Source of the DNA: Candidatus Thorarchaeota archaeon
GTDB lineage: Archaea > Asgardarchaeota > Thorarchaeia > Thorarchaeales > Thorarchaeaceae
Length of the DNA: 64,000 nt
Assembly: GCA_008080745.1 (NCBI GenBank)
Contig: SHMX01000003.1
Span: 220,971-284,970, forward strand
Direction of reading: 5' to 3'
Below, one piece after another: positions 20,608 through 30,351 of the stretch. The translations under genes and the position numbers were made by a program. The notes below the pieces were generated by a model. The model did no database searches. It was not told the origin of the DNA and saw nothing but the letters and a program-made list of their open reading frames with translations. The first letter of the stretch is position 1. Each line of letters begins with the position of its first letter.

Positions 20608-20961
20608 TTGCCTATTGTGACGGCTGAAACTAGAGATGAATTTTCTCAAGTTCTTTCTAAGATTGAAAAAATACCTTCCCCACATAAGGAAAATGTCTTG
20701 GATATTTGGGAACGTTGGCTAGAGAGTAAACCACAACAACCATACTTTGAAGATTGGTTTATCTTTGCACAACAATATGATAATCAACAGGAACTTTTTA
20801 CAGAAACGCGAGTATACATTAGAATGGTTCGTAATGCTTTGAAAGATCTAGAAACACCCAAGACGATATATCGAAAGGTGAGAAAAGCGATTGTTTCTAT
20901 AGCAAGTTTCTTCTTCGTCATTTTTCTTGCAATCTCACGATTTGCTCGAGCAGGGGATTAA
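20608..20961 (+). CDS. Hypothetical protein with single C-terminal TM (tail-anchor topology)
   Basis: TTG start; only hydrophobic helix is IVSIASFFFVIFLAISRFARAGD at the C-terminus. Confidence 0.5.
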   Translation: MPIVTAETRDEFSQVLSKIEKIPSPHKENVLDIWERWLESKPQQPYFEDWFIFAQQYDNQQELFTETRVYIRMVRNALKDLETPKTIYRKVRKAIVSIASFFFVIFLAISRFARAGD

Positions 20962-21016
20962 AATTACTCGTATTGAACGAGGAGTCATTTTATATTATCC
21001 ATAACCCTGAATCATC

Positions 21017-22522
21017 TTGTGCTTGAAAATGAAAGCCAGTATGACCTCAATACCTGATAGTATGAAAGATGCGCTCCACAGAGCTGCAGATATTGTTCGT
21101 AGTAGCAAACATCCACTGGCTATTTCTCACATTGATGCAGATGGAATAACTGCAATGGCAATTGTCGTGTTCCTCTTGGAAAGAACAAATCTTCAACCGA
21201 TTTGGAAGAACATTCACCAGTTAAATTCTGAAACTATTTTAGAAGTTAGAGATCTTGTTAGAGAGCATAAACCAGATCTTGTCATCTTTAGTGATTTGGG
21301 AACAGGTCAAATTCGTCTAATTCATGAATATATTGAACCTGAACCATATGTGAATCATATAATAATCTTAGATCACCATTTACCACCCAATCATTCAGGA
21401 CTAAGTGAAGGGCCTTTTAAATCAGATAAAATCCTTGAGATAAATCCCTCTAATCACGACCTAAGTGGAAGCTATGATGTATCAGGTGCTGGTGTTTCCT
21501 TCCTTCTTGCATATACTCTCTCCACAGAAAATTCGAACCTCGCTGAGTTAGCTGTTGTTGGAGCTTCTGGAGACCTCCAAGCATATTATGGAAAGGGTTT
21601 CGTAGGAGTCAATAAGGAAATTATCCAAATAGGAGAAGAAAATGGATTCATTCGGGTAGATAGAGACCTCACTTTCTTTGGGATAAATACAAGACCTTTA
21701 GCACAGTTATTGGAATATGCTACGGATCCGTATCTACCAGGCATTACTGGAGATCGTGATGCATGTTACAGACTTTATGATGAACTGTCAATCCCATTGA
21801 AGGATGAAATGGACCGATGGAGAATCTGGATGGACCTATCACAAGATGAGAAGAAAAAAATCGTTCAAGCATTGTTCAACCATATTTTACAATTCTATGA
21901 TCATCCTAAGGTAGCCTCTGGAATTGTAGGAAACATCATTACACTTCCAAAAAGACCTGAAAGAACAGAGATGAGAAGTGCTAAAGAATTCTCTACATTA
22001 TTGAATGCATGTGGAAGGAATAGGCGAGCGGAAGTGGGCGTTAGAATTTGTCTAGGAGATGTTGATGCTCTTAGGGAGGGTATTACACTACTTCAGCAAC
22101 ATCGAGCAAACCTTGCAAGTGCTCTCAGACGACTTGAAACAAATGGATATGATGAAACAGAAAGCATGTACATCGTTAACGACCCAGAAACTCCTGATAC
22201 CATCATAGGAATCATTATTGGAATGGCACAGGGATCTCGAATCGTTCCCATTGATAAGCCAATAATTGGAGTCAGCACCAATACATCCAATGAAGGACCT
22301 CGCGTTAAAATATCAGGAAGAGCAAGGAAAAGTCTTGTTAAACGGGGTCTCAATTTAAAAGAGGTTTTCTCCACAGCATCGGTTATTGTAAATGAAAGTG
22401 CAGAGAAGAAGGTAGCTGAAGCAGGAGGACATCCAATGGCTGCCGGAGCCTTTGTTCATGAAGATTATCTTGATGAATTCTTAGAAATAGTATCAGCAGA
22501 GATTAAGAGGACAGTGAAATAA
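21017..22522 (+). CDS. DHH/DHHA1 family phosphoesterase (archaeal RecJ/GAN-like)
   Basis: SHIDADGITAMA, DHHLP, GASGDLQ, AGGHPMAAGAFV. Confidence 0.85.
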   Translation: MCLKMKASMTSIPDSMKDALHRAADIVRSSKHPLAISHIDADGITAMAIVVFLLERTNLQPIWKNIHQLNSETILEVRDLVREHKPDLVIFSDLGTGQIRLIHEYIEPEPYVNHIIILDHHLPPNHSGLSEGPFKSDKILEINPSNHDLSGSYDVSGAGVSFLLAYTLSTENSNLAELAVVGASGDLQAYYGKGFVGVNKEIIQIGEENGFIRVDRDLTFFGINTRPLAQLLEYATDPYLPGITGDRDACYRLYDELSIPLKDEMDRWRIWMDLSQDEKKKIVQALFNHILQFYDHPKVASGIVGNIITLPKRPERTEMRSAKEFSTLLNACGRNRRAEVGVRICLGDVDALREGITLLQQHRANLASALRRLETNGYDETESMYIVNDPETPDTIIGIIIGMAQGSRIVPIDKPIIGVSTNTSNEGPRVKISGRARKSLVKRGLNLKEVFSTASVIVNESAEKKVAEAGGHPMAAGAFVHEDYLDEFLEIVSAEIKRTVK

Positions 22523-22530
22523 AAACGGAT

Positions 22531-22545
22531 GGGGGCATTGCCCCC
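22531..22545. terminator. Hairpin between convergent genes
   Basis: GGGGGC-ATT-GCCCCC. Confidence 0.5.
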
Positions 22546-22556
22546 TATTATTGGAA

Positions 22557-23069
22557 TTAGTATTCTTCAGCAGTTAGTGATGCGCCGATTATTCCAGGGA
22601 TGAATAGAAGCGCAAAGCTTACACCAAGGTCAATGACCATATTGCTAGCTAGAGCAGTTAGTTCAGCCTGGGTGAAGGCAGCACCTACTGTTAGAGCAGC
22701 ATATCCTACAAAGAATAGAGCTAATGCAATAATTGATACGAATAACATTCGTACACCACTCTTTGAGAGAAGTCCTGCTATAAATCCTGCTACTCCAAGA
22801 GCTGCAATAGGTGCATAGACTCCATTAAGAGCAAAAGTATAGGGGAAAATCAACTCACCAAATAGTAATGCTCCTTGATATTTTGCAAGATCAACAACAT
22901 TGGGATCTTGAACTATATTTCCTATTGTGGTAACGTCAAGAGCAAGAATCTGAAAGATTCCAATAACTATTGCTGTCACTAAACAAACTAAGAGCGCGAT
23001 TATTGTTCTAAACATTTTTTTCTGCACTTCCTCACAAAATCGAAGGTAGCTCTTTATTGTAATATCCAA
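22557..23069 (-). CDS. Four-TM membrane protein
   Basis: 170 aa with four hydrophobic segments. Confidence 0.5.
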   Translation of the reverse strand: MDITIKSYLRFCEEVQKKMFRTIIALLVCLVTAIVIGIFQILALDVTTIGNIVQDPNVVDLAKYQGALLFGELIFPYTFALNGVYAPIAALGVAGFIAGLLSKSGVRMLFVSIIALALFFVGYAALTVGAAFTQAELTALASNMVIDLGVSFALLFIPGIIGASLTAEEY

Positions 23070-23130
23070 AAGTACCTTTTATATCTCTTGGCACTGGATA
23101 ATACAAATTCTGTTATTTTTTTGCACAGTT

Positions 23131-23583
23131 TTACCAATATGTTTGTTGAAGTTCTCTAATATTTTGTTCTGCATTACGTATCAATCCTAAAATGCGAGGA
23201 GGAATCTCTTCATGGGGAAGATTTTCCAATTCAAACCACTGAACTTCACCATCAGGGAACTCTGGACGAATATCTTCGGTAAGAGCTCTTGCAAGATAGT
23301 GATTAAGAAGAAAATGAAATTCTATGTCCCCTTTGTTATCCTGCATTATTACATCAAAGGTTGCAAAGAAAGCGTGAATTTCCGATTCCACACCAGTTTC
23401 TTCAAGAATCTCTCTCTTTAGGGCATCCTTCTGGGTCTCTCCAACCTCCACACCACCGCCAGGCAAAGTCCAGAGTCCCTTGCTAGGAGGTTTATCTCGC
23501 CGAAGGAGAAGTATACCCTTTCTTCCAACGACAATACCAGCAACACCAGGAATAGGGAATTCAGGATATCGACGAGAATTCAA
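23131..23583 (-). CDS. NUDIX hydrolase
   Basis: GGGVEVGETQKDALKREILEETGVE Nudix box. Confidence 0.92.
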   Translation of the reverse strand: MNSRRYPEFPIPGVAGIVVGRKGILLLRRDKPPSKGLWTLPGGGVEVGETQKDALKREILEETGVESEIHAFFATFDVIMQDNKGDIEFHFLLNHYLARALTEDIRPEFPDGEVQWFELENLPHEEIPPRILGLIRNAEQNIRELQQTYW

Positions 23584-23597
23584 CTTGACAGCACCAG

Positions 23598-24758
23598 TTA
23601 TACTATAGCAAAACCTTCAGGTAAATGAACTGGGTTATGACATCCATTGCAGCGAACAGTTTCAGGAAGTTTAATCACATTTCCTTTATTCTTAGATGGA
23701 ATACGCATGAATTTATCACATTGATGACAATGAACTTTGATGTAATTTCTTAGACGAATCGCAGACCTCCATGCTTCAAGAGACTCTTCATGCATTCCCA
23801 ATTCATTGTATTCTGTTGCAAGAGCAACCCAAGGCGCTGCAGCATAACAATCATCTTTGGTTCCAGCTTGTAGAGAATCTAACATCTCATCTACCATATT
23901 GAGATGTTTATACACATAATAGAAACCCCGCCATGCTTGAGTCTGATAGGATATTTCCTTTTCAAACTTATGAAGCGTTTCTTCATATTCTGGTAGGCCA
24001 AGCTTGTTTTGTATAACCGCTAGACGTCCAAGAGTGTGAGTACATGTGGGTTTTAGTTGGTATGACCGCTGAATGTGCTGAAGAGCACTTTCATAATCCT
24101 GTTTCTGTATCTCAAGTTCAGCCTTGAGCACCCATGTTTTGTAATCAGAAGAAACTAGCTCAACAGCTTTTTCTATGATAGGAGTAGCCTCTGTGTATTT
24201 TCCTAGCATAAGAAGAGTATAAGCATAGTTGATAATCCCCATTGAGGAATCGGGTTGAAGTTTGTGAATATATTCCCACTCAGCTGCAGCTGCAGTGCGA
24301 TCACCTAATCGATTGAATGCCATAGCATTTAGGGCTCTTAGAGAAATGGTATCGGGAAAATAGACAGTCGCATCCTCTATGGTTTCAACAGTTTCCGCAT
24401 ATTTTCCACGAGCATAGAGCACTCCTGCCAAGTCTTCCCACGCCTCTGGTTGAAGAGAATCTAGTTTTATTGCTTTTAGCAGGCTACGTTCAGCTTCATC
24501 AAGCTTCTGAAGTGATTTCTGCGCGCGTCCCAAAAACAAATACAATACACAGTGATCCTCCACAAGATCTTTGGCCTTTTCTAATATATCAAGAGCATCT
24601 TGTGGTTGTTCGTTTTGAACGTAAGCAATACCCAAATACATTAGAATATCGGGATCTTCGGCATTCACCTCGACTAGCTCCTCTAGAATAGATACCGCTT
24701 CTTCGAAACGCCCATTTTCTAGGGCATCTACAGCAATCGCCAGTCTTTGCATTGTCAA
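23598..24758 (-). CDS. TPR-repeat protein with C-terminal zinc ribbon
   Basis: Repeated 34-residue TPR pattern; CHQC..CNGC at C-terminus. Confidence 0.8.
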   Translation of the reverse strand: MTMQRLAIAVDALENGRFEEAVSILEELVEVNAEDPDILMYLGIAYVQNEQPQDALDILEKAKDLVEDHCVLYLFLGRAQKSLQKLDEAERSLLKAIKLDSLQPEAWEDLAGVLYARGKYAETVETIEDATVYFPDTISLRALNAMAFNRLGDRTAAAAEWEYIHKLQPDSSMGIINYAYTLLMLGKYTEATPIIEKAVELVSSDYKTWVLKAELEIQKQDYESALQHIQRSYQLKPTCTHTLGRLAVIQNKLGLPEYEETLHKFEKEISYQTQAWRGFYYVYKHLNMVDEMLDSLQAGTKDDCYAAAPWVALATEYNELGMHEESLEAWRSAIRLRNYIKVHCHQCDKFMRIPSKNKGNVIKLPETVRCNGCHNPVHLPEGFAIV

Positions 24759-24847
24759 ATTATATGTCTCCTCGATTCCAGCTGCAGTAATTCATTAGTC
24801 AATGCTTCATGCGAAGGTCCACATTTTTGTTATAAGTACCATACGAT

Positions 24848-25705
24848 ATGGCAAAAGTGATGAATTTGATAAAATATGCTACGCCCTTCTCAATTTTACA
24901 TGCAGTAAGCTTACTAGCTCATCGATCAAGAATCGAGAAATTCAAGCAAGCATTAGAACAAGTCATCACTCCAGATACTTATTGTATTGACATAGGAACG
25001 GGGACAGGAATCTTAGCTATATTGGCAGCCAAAATAGGAGCTAAGAAGGTCACTGCTATAGACATCAATCCCGAGTCGATAGAATATGCTAAGAAAAGTG
25101 CAGAGCTGAATAATGTTGGTAGAAAAATCGAATTTGTTAGAACACATTTCAAGGATTTCATTCCTCCAGACCGAGCAGATGTTGTTACATGTGAGATGCT
25201 CTCTTCAATGCTGTTCATCGAGCAACAGATTCCGGCCAGTTATGAGATAGTTCAGAAGATGATGAAACCAGGAGGAATATTGGTACCGTCCAGAGCAACC
25301 GTATTTCTGGTACCAGTTGAGAGTGAATTTCAATGGAATAGATTCACGTATGGTAATCTATCATTTCCAAAAGTACCTCAGACTACTAGCAAGCGGGTAA
25401 TTAGAGACCTAGCCCCCCTCCAAATATTGGAGGAATTTGATTTTTACCAAATCAAAGAGTATCAAAAAGTAGAAAGAAAACTAGAATTCAAAATAGACGA
25501 AACAGGATCAGTTCATGGCCTTGTGGGTATGTTTGAAGCGGAATTGCTACCCAAAATAAAACTTACAATGGATGATGGATGGAGAGAGCTATTTCTTCCC
25601 CTCGAAAATAATATTGAAGTGAAGGAGGGGGATATTATTCAGATCGATATATCCTATATTCCAGGTGAGTTTGATTCGCTCCAAATAAGTTCAAGAATCA
25701 AGTAG
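24848..25705 (+). CDS. SAM methyltransferase with PRMT-like features
   Basis: [41 protein letters not shown] double-Glu pattern; C-terminal [25 protein letters not shown]. Confidence 0.75.
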   Translation: MAKVMNLIKYATPFSILHAVSLLAHRSRIEKFKQALEQVITPDTYCIDIGTGTGILAILAAKIGAKKVTAIDINPESIEYAKKSAELNNVGRKIEFVRTHFKDFIPPDRADVVTCEMLSSMLFIEQQIPASYEIVQKMMKPGGILVPSRATVFLVPVESEFQWNRFTYGNLSFPKVPQTTSKRVIRDLAPLQILEEFDFYQIKEYQKVERKLEFKIDETGSVHGLVGMFEAELLPKIKLTMDDGWRELFLPLENNIEVKEGDIIQIDISYIPGEFDSLQISSRIK

Positions 25706-26224
25706 CATCAACTTGAAATCTTTCTTAACCTTTGATACTTTTGGATCAATGACAAATCTGCAGTAGCTCTGATTGGGATTCTTTTTGTAATAGTCTTGGT
25801 GATAGTCCTCCGCAGGATAGAATTTTTTGAGTGGCGCGACCTCAGTCACGATGGGGTTAGCAAAATTCTTACGACTGTTTAATGCTTCAATCATATCTTC
25901 TGCAATTTTCTTCTGGTCTTCATCTTGATACAGAATTATTGAGCGGTATTGCCTACCCACATCATTCCCTTGACGATTCAATGTAGTAGGATCATGTGTA
26001 GCAAAAAAGACTTCAAGGATTTTACTGAAGGAGATAACTTCAGGATCATAGGTTATTTGGACAACCTCTGCATGATTAGTCAATCCTCTGGAAACTTGCT
26101 GATAAGTAGGATTTTCAACCTCGCCACCAGCATATCCAGAAACGACAGACTTGACACCTTTCAATTGTTGATAGACTGCTTCAACACACCAAAAGCAGCC
26201 TCCTCCAAGCGTTGCGGTTTTCAT
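25691..26224 (-). CDS. msrA: Peptide methionine sulfoxide reductase MsrA
   Basis: [37 protein letters not shown]. Confidence 0.95.
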   Translation of the reverse strand: MKTATLGGGCFWCVEAVYQQLKGVKSVVSGYAGGEVENPTYQQVSRGLTNHAEVVQITYDPEVISFSKILEVFFATHDPTTLNRQGNDVGRQYRSIILYQDEDQKKIAEDMIEALNSRKNFANPIVTEVAPLKKFYPAEDYHQDYYKKNPNQSYCRFVIDPKVSKVKKDFKLMLLDS

Positions 26225-26340
26225 AATTGACTTTTCGTACTAGTACTAATCAACTGTTGGTTACAGGAAAATGTGTTTTTTTCGAGCTGGGGACACACTT
26301 TTAACGAAAAGTTTAGGCCGAAGAACATGGTGAAATCCCT

Positions 26341-27006
26341 ATGGAACTTAAGGGACCTCTCTGTTACGTACTGGATTACGATGATATTGCTAATTATGCC
26401 TATCAAACAGCCAAGAAAATCAAAGATTCTGAGTGGCGTCCAGATGCTATCGTAGGAATCGCTCGTGGAGGTTGGGTTCATGCAAGAATTCAATGCGACC
26501 TACTTGGTGTGAAGGAATTATTTAGCGTTAAAGTATCTCACTGGGGTGTTACAGCAACAAAAGATGGTAAGGCAAAGCTCACCTGCCCTCTTGTTGGTGA
26601 TATCGAAGGAAAGAAAGTATTGGTAGTGGATGACATTACTGATACTGGTGAGAGCCTTACCATGGCTGTTGAGCATATTGAAGAAACCGGAAAGCCAAAA
26701 GAGGTACGCACTGCAACTCTAATGCATATCGCAGGTTCCAAGTTCGTACCAGACTATTATGGTGTTGAAGTGACATGGGCTTGGGAGATATGGCCCTGGA
26801 ATTTCTATGAAGATCTTACAGCTCTTATTATGAAGATCTTTGAGGGAGAAGATATCAAGGAATTAACAACACCACAGTTGAAGAAGCATTTGAGAGAATA
26901 CAACAATATCGTACTCTCAGATGAACAGCTCTCAAAAGTCAAGGCACATATGGGATATCTTGAGAAGATTGAATATCCTCAGGATAAAGTTTGGAAACTA
27001 AAATAA
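26341..27006 (+). CDS. Phosphoribosyltransferase (purine PRTase-like)
   Basis: VLVVDDITDTGESL PRPP-binding motif; DAIVGIARGGW. Confidence 0.85.
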   Translation: MELKGPLCYVLDYDDIANYAYQTAKKIKDSEWRPDAIVGIARGGWVHARIQCDLLGVKELFSVKVSHWGVTATKDGKAKLTCPLVGDIEGKKVLVVDDITDTGESLTMAVEHIEETGKPKEVRTATLMHIAGSKFVPDYYGVEVTWAWEIWPWNFYEDLTALIMKIFEGEDIKELTTPQLKKHLREYNNIVLSDEQLSKVKAHMGYLEKIEYPQDKVWKLK

Positions 27007-27012
27007 TGCCTT

Positions 27013-27041
27013 ATTACTCTGGATTTTTCGTCCGGAGTAAT
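27013..27041 (+). terminator. Hairpin after phosphoribosyltransferase gene
   Basis: ATTACTCTGGA..TCCGGAGTAAT followed by TTTCTTTTCCTCTTTT. Confidence 0.6.
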
Positions 27042-27130
27042 CAACTTTCTTTTCCTCTTTTGAGTCAGTATCTATAAATGGAAGATAATCAGAGATTGAT
27101 ATAGTTTAGAGCCATAAGAGTTGAATTAAG

Positions 27131-27991
27131 ATGGCATTCGAAGCAAAACTTAATCTTGTGCCAATTGATAGAGCACAAAAAGAATATATCGAGAGCCTCC
27201 TTCCAATTGAGATTGGTATGTTTGGAGGAAGCGGAAATTATGATCCAACAGTTATTGAAGATCCTGCAGAGGTGAAAGTCTTTACCCCCTACGGAGCAAC
27301 TTCAGACCACTTCATTTTAGGAAAGGCAAAAGGCAGAAGTTTTGTATTTCTTGCACGTCATGCAAGGGGTCATACTATTCTCCCACACCAAATCAACTAC
27401 CAAGCAAATATTTGGGGAATGAAAGCTCTAGGAGTTAAGAGGATTATCAGTCCAGCAGCTTGTGGTAGCTTACAGCCAGAACGTATCAAATTAGGCGAAT
27501 TTGTGATTGCGGATCAAATTTTCGACAGAACATTTGGTCAACGCAAAGATACATTCTTTGAGGGAGGGCCCGTAGGTCATCTGCCATTTGCAGAGCCCTT
27601 CTGTTCTGAACTCAGGAAAGTTGCAAAAGCGACAGCAGATTCACTTGAGTACAAGGTTCATGAAAAAGGAACTTACGTGTGTATCAACGGTCCGCGATTT
27701 TCCACACGAGCAGAATCAATGTTCTTCCACAATCAAGGATGGGATGTCATTGGTATGACTGCATATCCTGAAGCAGCTTTAGCTCGTGAGGCGGGTATAT
27801 GCTTTGTTAATATTTCAATGCCTACAGACTATGATGTCCATGCAGAAGAGCATGTCACACATGAGATGGTTCTCAAGACAATGTCAAAGAATGTTGAGAG
27901 AGTACGCAAGCTGACTTTTGCAATGATTGATAATATTCCCAAAGATGCAGGCTGTGATTGTCAGACTGCTATGATAAATGGCCTTTTTTAA
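27131..27991 (+). CDS. mtnP: S-methyl-5'-thioadenosine phosphorylase
   Basis: GMFGGSGNYD, RHARGHTILPHQINYQANIWGMK, NGPRFSTRAE, GMTAYPEAALARE. Confidence 0.93.
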   Translation: MAFEAKLNLVPIDRAQKEYIESLLPIEIGMFGGSGNYDPTVIEDPAEVKVFTPYGATSDHFILGKAKGRSFVFLARHARGHTILPHQINYQANIWGMKALGVKRIISPAACGSLQPERIKLGEFVIADQIFDRTFGQRKDTFFEGGPVGHLPFAEPFCSELRKVAKATADSLEYKVHEKGTYVCINGPRFSTRAESMFFHNQGWDVIGMTAYPEAALAREAGICFVNISMPTDYDVHAEEHVTHEMVLKTMSKNVERVRKLTFAMIDNIPKDAGCDCQTAMINGLF

Positions 27992-28002
27992 TGATAGTAA
28001 CT

Positions 28003-28027
28003 AAGGAGTCCATTCAATGGACTCCTT
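28003..28027. terminator. Hairpin between convergent genes
   Basis: AAGGAGTCCA-TTCAA-TGGACTCCTT, T-rich 3' side. Confidence 0.65.
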
Positions 28028-28043
28028 TTCACATTTTCAACGC

Positions 28044-28763
28044 TTAGTGAATATCCATCCAGACAAATTTCTCAAGGACAATTTTATCATCAGAAAAACC
28101 AAGTTCCTCTGCAGCTGACTTCATGGCCTTCAAGAACCCAGGAGGCCCACAAATATACACAGTTCGATCTTTGTCTTTGAGGTGTTTTTGAAGTAAATCT
28201 TTGTCAATCCGACCGTACTCATATCCTGATTGTTTCTCTTGTGTTAATGCAAGTACAAGGTCATCACCAAAGGTTTCTCGAAGTTCTTTCTCCAATATAA
28301 TGTCTTTTTTCATTTTATTCGAGAAAATCAGAAGGTTGTCCTCTATTCGTTCATGCTTTCGTAAATGTCTGAATATTGCAATGAAGGGGGTAATTCCGGC
28401 CCCACCAGCTATAAAATATCCAGGTTCGTTATATGTAAGGCTGCCAAAGGGGTTTCTGATAGTAATATTATCTCCAGCTTGCAAATCATGTAATCGAGTA
28501 GTAACTCCATCATGTGAAGGATAGCCCTTGATGGTAAATTCTAACACTTCATCCTCATTTAGAGATGTAAAAGTAAAGGGTCGTAGCTCATCGTCCCAAT
28601 CATCGCGTTCCAATGAAACCAAGTTTGCTTGGCCTGGGATAAATGAGTAACCTTTTGGCTTTTCCACAATAAATCGCTTTACATCATGAGTGACAAATTC
28701 AGTCATGAGCACCTTCACCTTCTGAGGGTTGCTCTCAGTCGGTATTTCTTTTACGTCTGTCAT
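28044..28763 (-). CDS. Ferredoxin-NAD(P)H reductase-like FAD/NAD-binding oxidoreductase
   Basis: RPFTFTS, FIAGGAGITPFIAIFRHL, VYICGPPGFLKAM. Confidence 0.85.
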   Translation of the reverse strand: MTDVKEIPTESNPQKVKVLMTEFVTHDVKRFIVEKPKGYSFIPGQANLVSLERDDWDDELRPFTFTSLNEDEVLEFTIKGYPSHDGVTTRLHDLQAGDNITIRNPFGSLTYNEPGYFIAGGAGITPFIAIFRHLRKHERIEDNLLIFSNKMKKDIILEKELRETFGDDLVLALTQEKQSGYEYGRIDKDLLQKHLKDKDRTVYICGPPGFLKAMKSAAEELGFSDDKIVLEKFVWMDIH

Positions 28764-28859
28764 CCTATTCCTCTTCTTCTTAACCTATAATTAACTATGA
28801 TTAAGACACTATTTACCTCTTGCGAAATAGCAAAATTAGATATAAAAAGAACAAAGATC

Positions 28860-28883
28860 GTGAGCCCGAATAATCGGGCCCAC
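28860..28883 (-). terminator. Hairpin downstream of acidic-Trp mini-gene
   Basis: GTGAGCCCGA-ATAA-TCGGGCCCAC (one mismatch); minus strand continues into CTTTGTTCTTTTT. Confidence 0.6.
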
Positions 28884-28922
28884 ATATCCAAAATCTACTT
28901 CTATGACATCTGGGAATGAGGC

Positions 28923-29021
28923 TTACCAATCATCGTCTTCGTCGTCTTCCCAGTCCTCGTCATCATCATCTTCCCAATCGTCGTCGTCTTCTTCCCAATC
29001 TTCGTCGCGATATGGTTTCAT
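28923..29021 (-). CDS. Acidic-Trp miniprotein (32 aa)
   Basis: Translated by hand: MKPYRDEDWEEDDDDWEDDDDEDWEDDEDDDW; SD-like GAGGTG upstream and hairpin plus T-tract downstream. Confidence 0.65.
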   Translation of the reverse strand: MKPYRDEDWEEDDDDWEDDDDEDWEDDEDDDW

Positions 29022-29321
29022 TTTGGATTTTTCACCTCACGACAGTGAGAGTAAAAGTATGAGTTAAATTTACGCTCCGATATTTGTAGTTTTTATTAGG
29101 TCCAAAGTTTCGATATAAGACTTATAATGGCTTATTTAATAATTATAGAGGTTAACATAACCTCTTACATTTAATGGTGATTATAAATGTACAAAAAGAT
29201 AATATATAGCACTTATAACCGAGTGTGCTTATGTCACCAAGTGGTTGTTTTTTACTAATCGTAGTAATAATAGGGAAGAGAATAGCTATATCCTATGAAT
29301 AGTATAGGGAGTAGAAGAGCT

Positions 29322-30185
29322 ATGACACGACCAAGAACACGTACCCCTGAATCCCCTGTACATGTAATTGTCCAAATTGCCAAATCAAAGCAAAGGGCGC
29401 CCAAGATACCCGAGTCAGAAGAGGTTGAAAAGATAGCGAAAGGAGTTTATCGAATTTTTGGCAAACCAGAAAGGCACAAACATCATTTTCATGACATTCC
29501 TCATATTGCATTCCGAAGAACAAAAGAAATTCCAAGCACACGTTCCAAATCTCTTGACGATGTACTAAGAAGAACATATGCGTTGGTGGTATACAGATAC
29601 GAAAATCCCACAGCTCAACAGAAGAAACGAACTCAAAGATTGATTAGACGATCCCCGTGTATTCGTCTCCGGCCGGGTGTACTTGTCTTTCCGCATCTAA
29701 AGGCAAAACAGATGTCAAAAGTATATCAGAAGAGAGATAAGACCAAGCTATTCACCGCTAAAGAATTCGCTTCAAAAATGGAAGAGTTTGGAGCGAAGGT
29801 AATACGATGGGGACGTCTGAAAATATCAGGACCCCGTAGTTTTGGATTACTTGAGCAATCATTAAAGAATATGATAGAAAGCGAGGAAAAGGCAATTGTT
29901 GACAAATTCAAGCAATTGAAGAAAGAGGCCAAAAATTCAGAGGTTTCGATTAAGAAACTCAAAGAGAGATACAGAGAGCTTTCTGGAAGATATAAACTTC
30001 AGAAAACCTCCTGTGAAGTGATTAGAGAGGTCTGGAAATTCGACTGTGAAAAACAACTAAGGAGAGTATACAACATCATGCTCCAGACACGAAGAGCTAT
30101 ATCTGAACAACAATCAAGTATGAAAAGACTAACTGAGAGGGAAACTATCGAAGAATCATCTGCAGTTGATCACCAGTCGTCATAA
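29322..30185 (+). CDS. Very basic hypothetical protein with C-terminal coiled coil; possible ChrB-N/PaaX-like (ferredoxin-fold) central region
   Basis: ATG at 29322 (29295 alternative); Arg/Lys-rich N-terminus; YALVVYRYENPTAQQKKRTQRLIRR..GVLVFPHLK..ASKMEEFGAKVIRWGRLK. Confidence 0.6.
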   Translation: MTRPRTRTPESPVHVIVQIAKSKQRAPKIPESEEVEKIAKGVYRIFGKPERHKHHFHDIPHIAFRRTKEIPSTRSKSLDDVLRRTYALVVYRYENPTAQQKKRTQRLIRRSPCIRLRPGVLVFPHLKAKQMSKVYQKRDKTKLFTAKEFASKMEEFGAKVIRWGRLKISGPRSFGLLEQSLKNMIESEEKAIVDKFKQLKKEAKNSEVSIKKLKERYRELSGRYKLQKTSCEVIREVWKFDCEKQLRRVYNIMLQTRRAISEQQSSMKRLTERETIEESSAVDHQSS

Positions 30186-30274
30186 TCCTCTTCGATGTCA
30201 TCATCCCAAAACTCTTCTGGCCAATCCTCGTCCGATTCATCGTCATCATCCGGAATTTCTTCATAAACTGGCAT
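30170..30274 (-). CDS. Second acidic-Trp miniprotein (34 aa)
   Basis: Internal Met of listed ORF with SD GAGGA: MPVYEEIPDDDDESDEDWPEEFWDDDIEEDYDDW. Confidence 0.6.
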   Translation of the reverse strand: MPVYEEIPDDDDESDEDWPEEFWDDDIEEDYDDW

Positions 30275-30351
30275 AAAACATTCCTCATAGAACTTACTGA
30301 ACAAGCTGTTATTTTTCTTATGCATCCAACACCGAAGGAGTCTTAGCAGGT

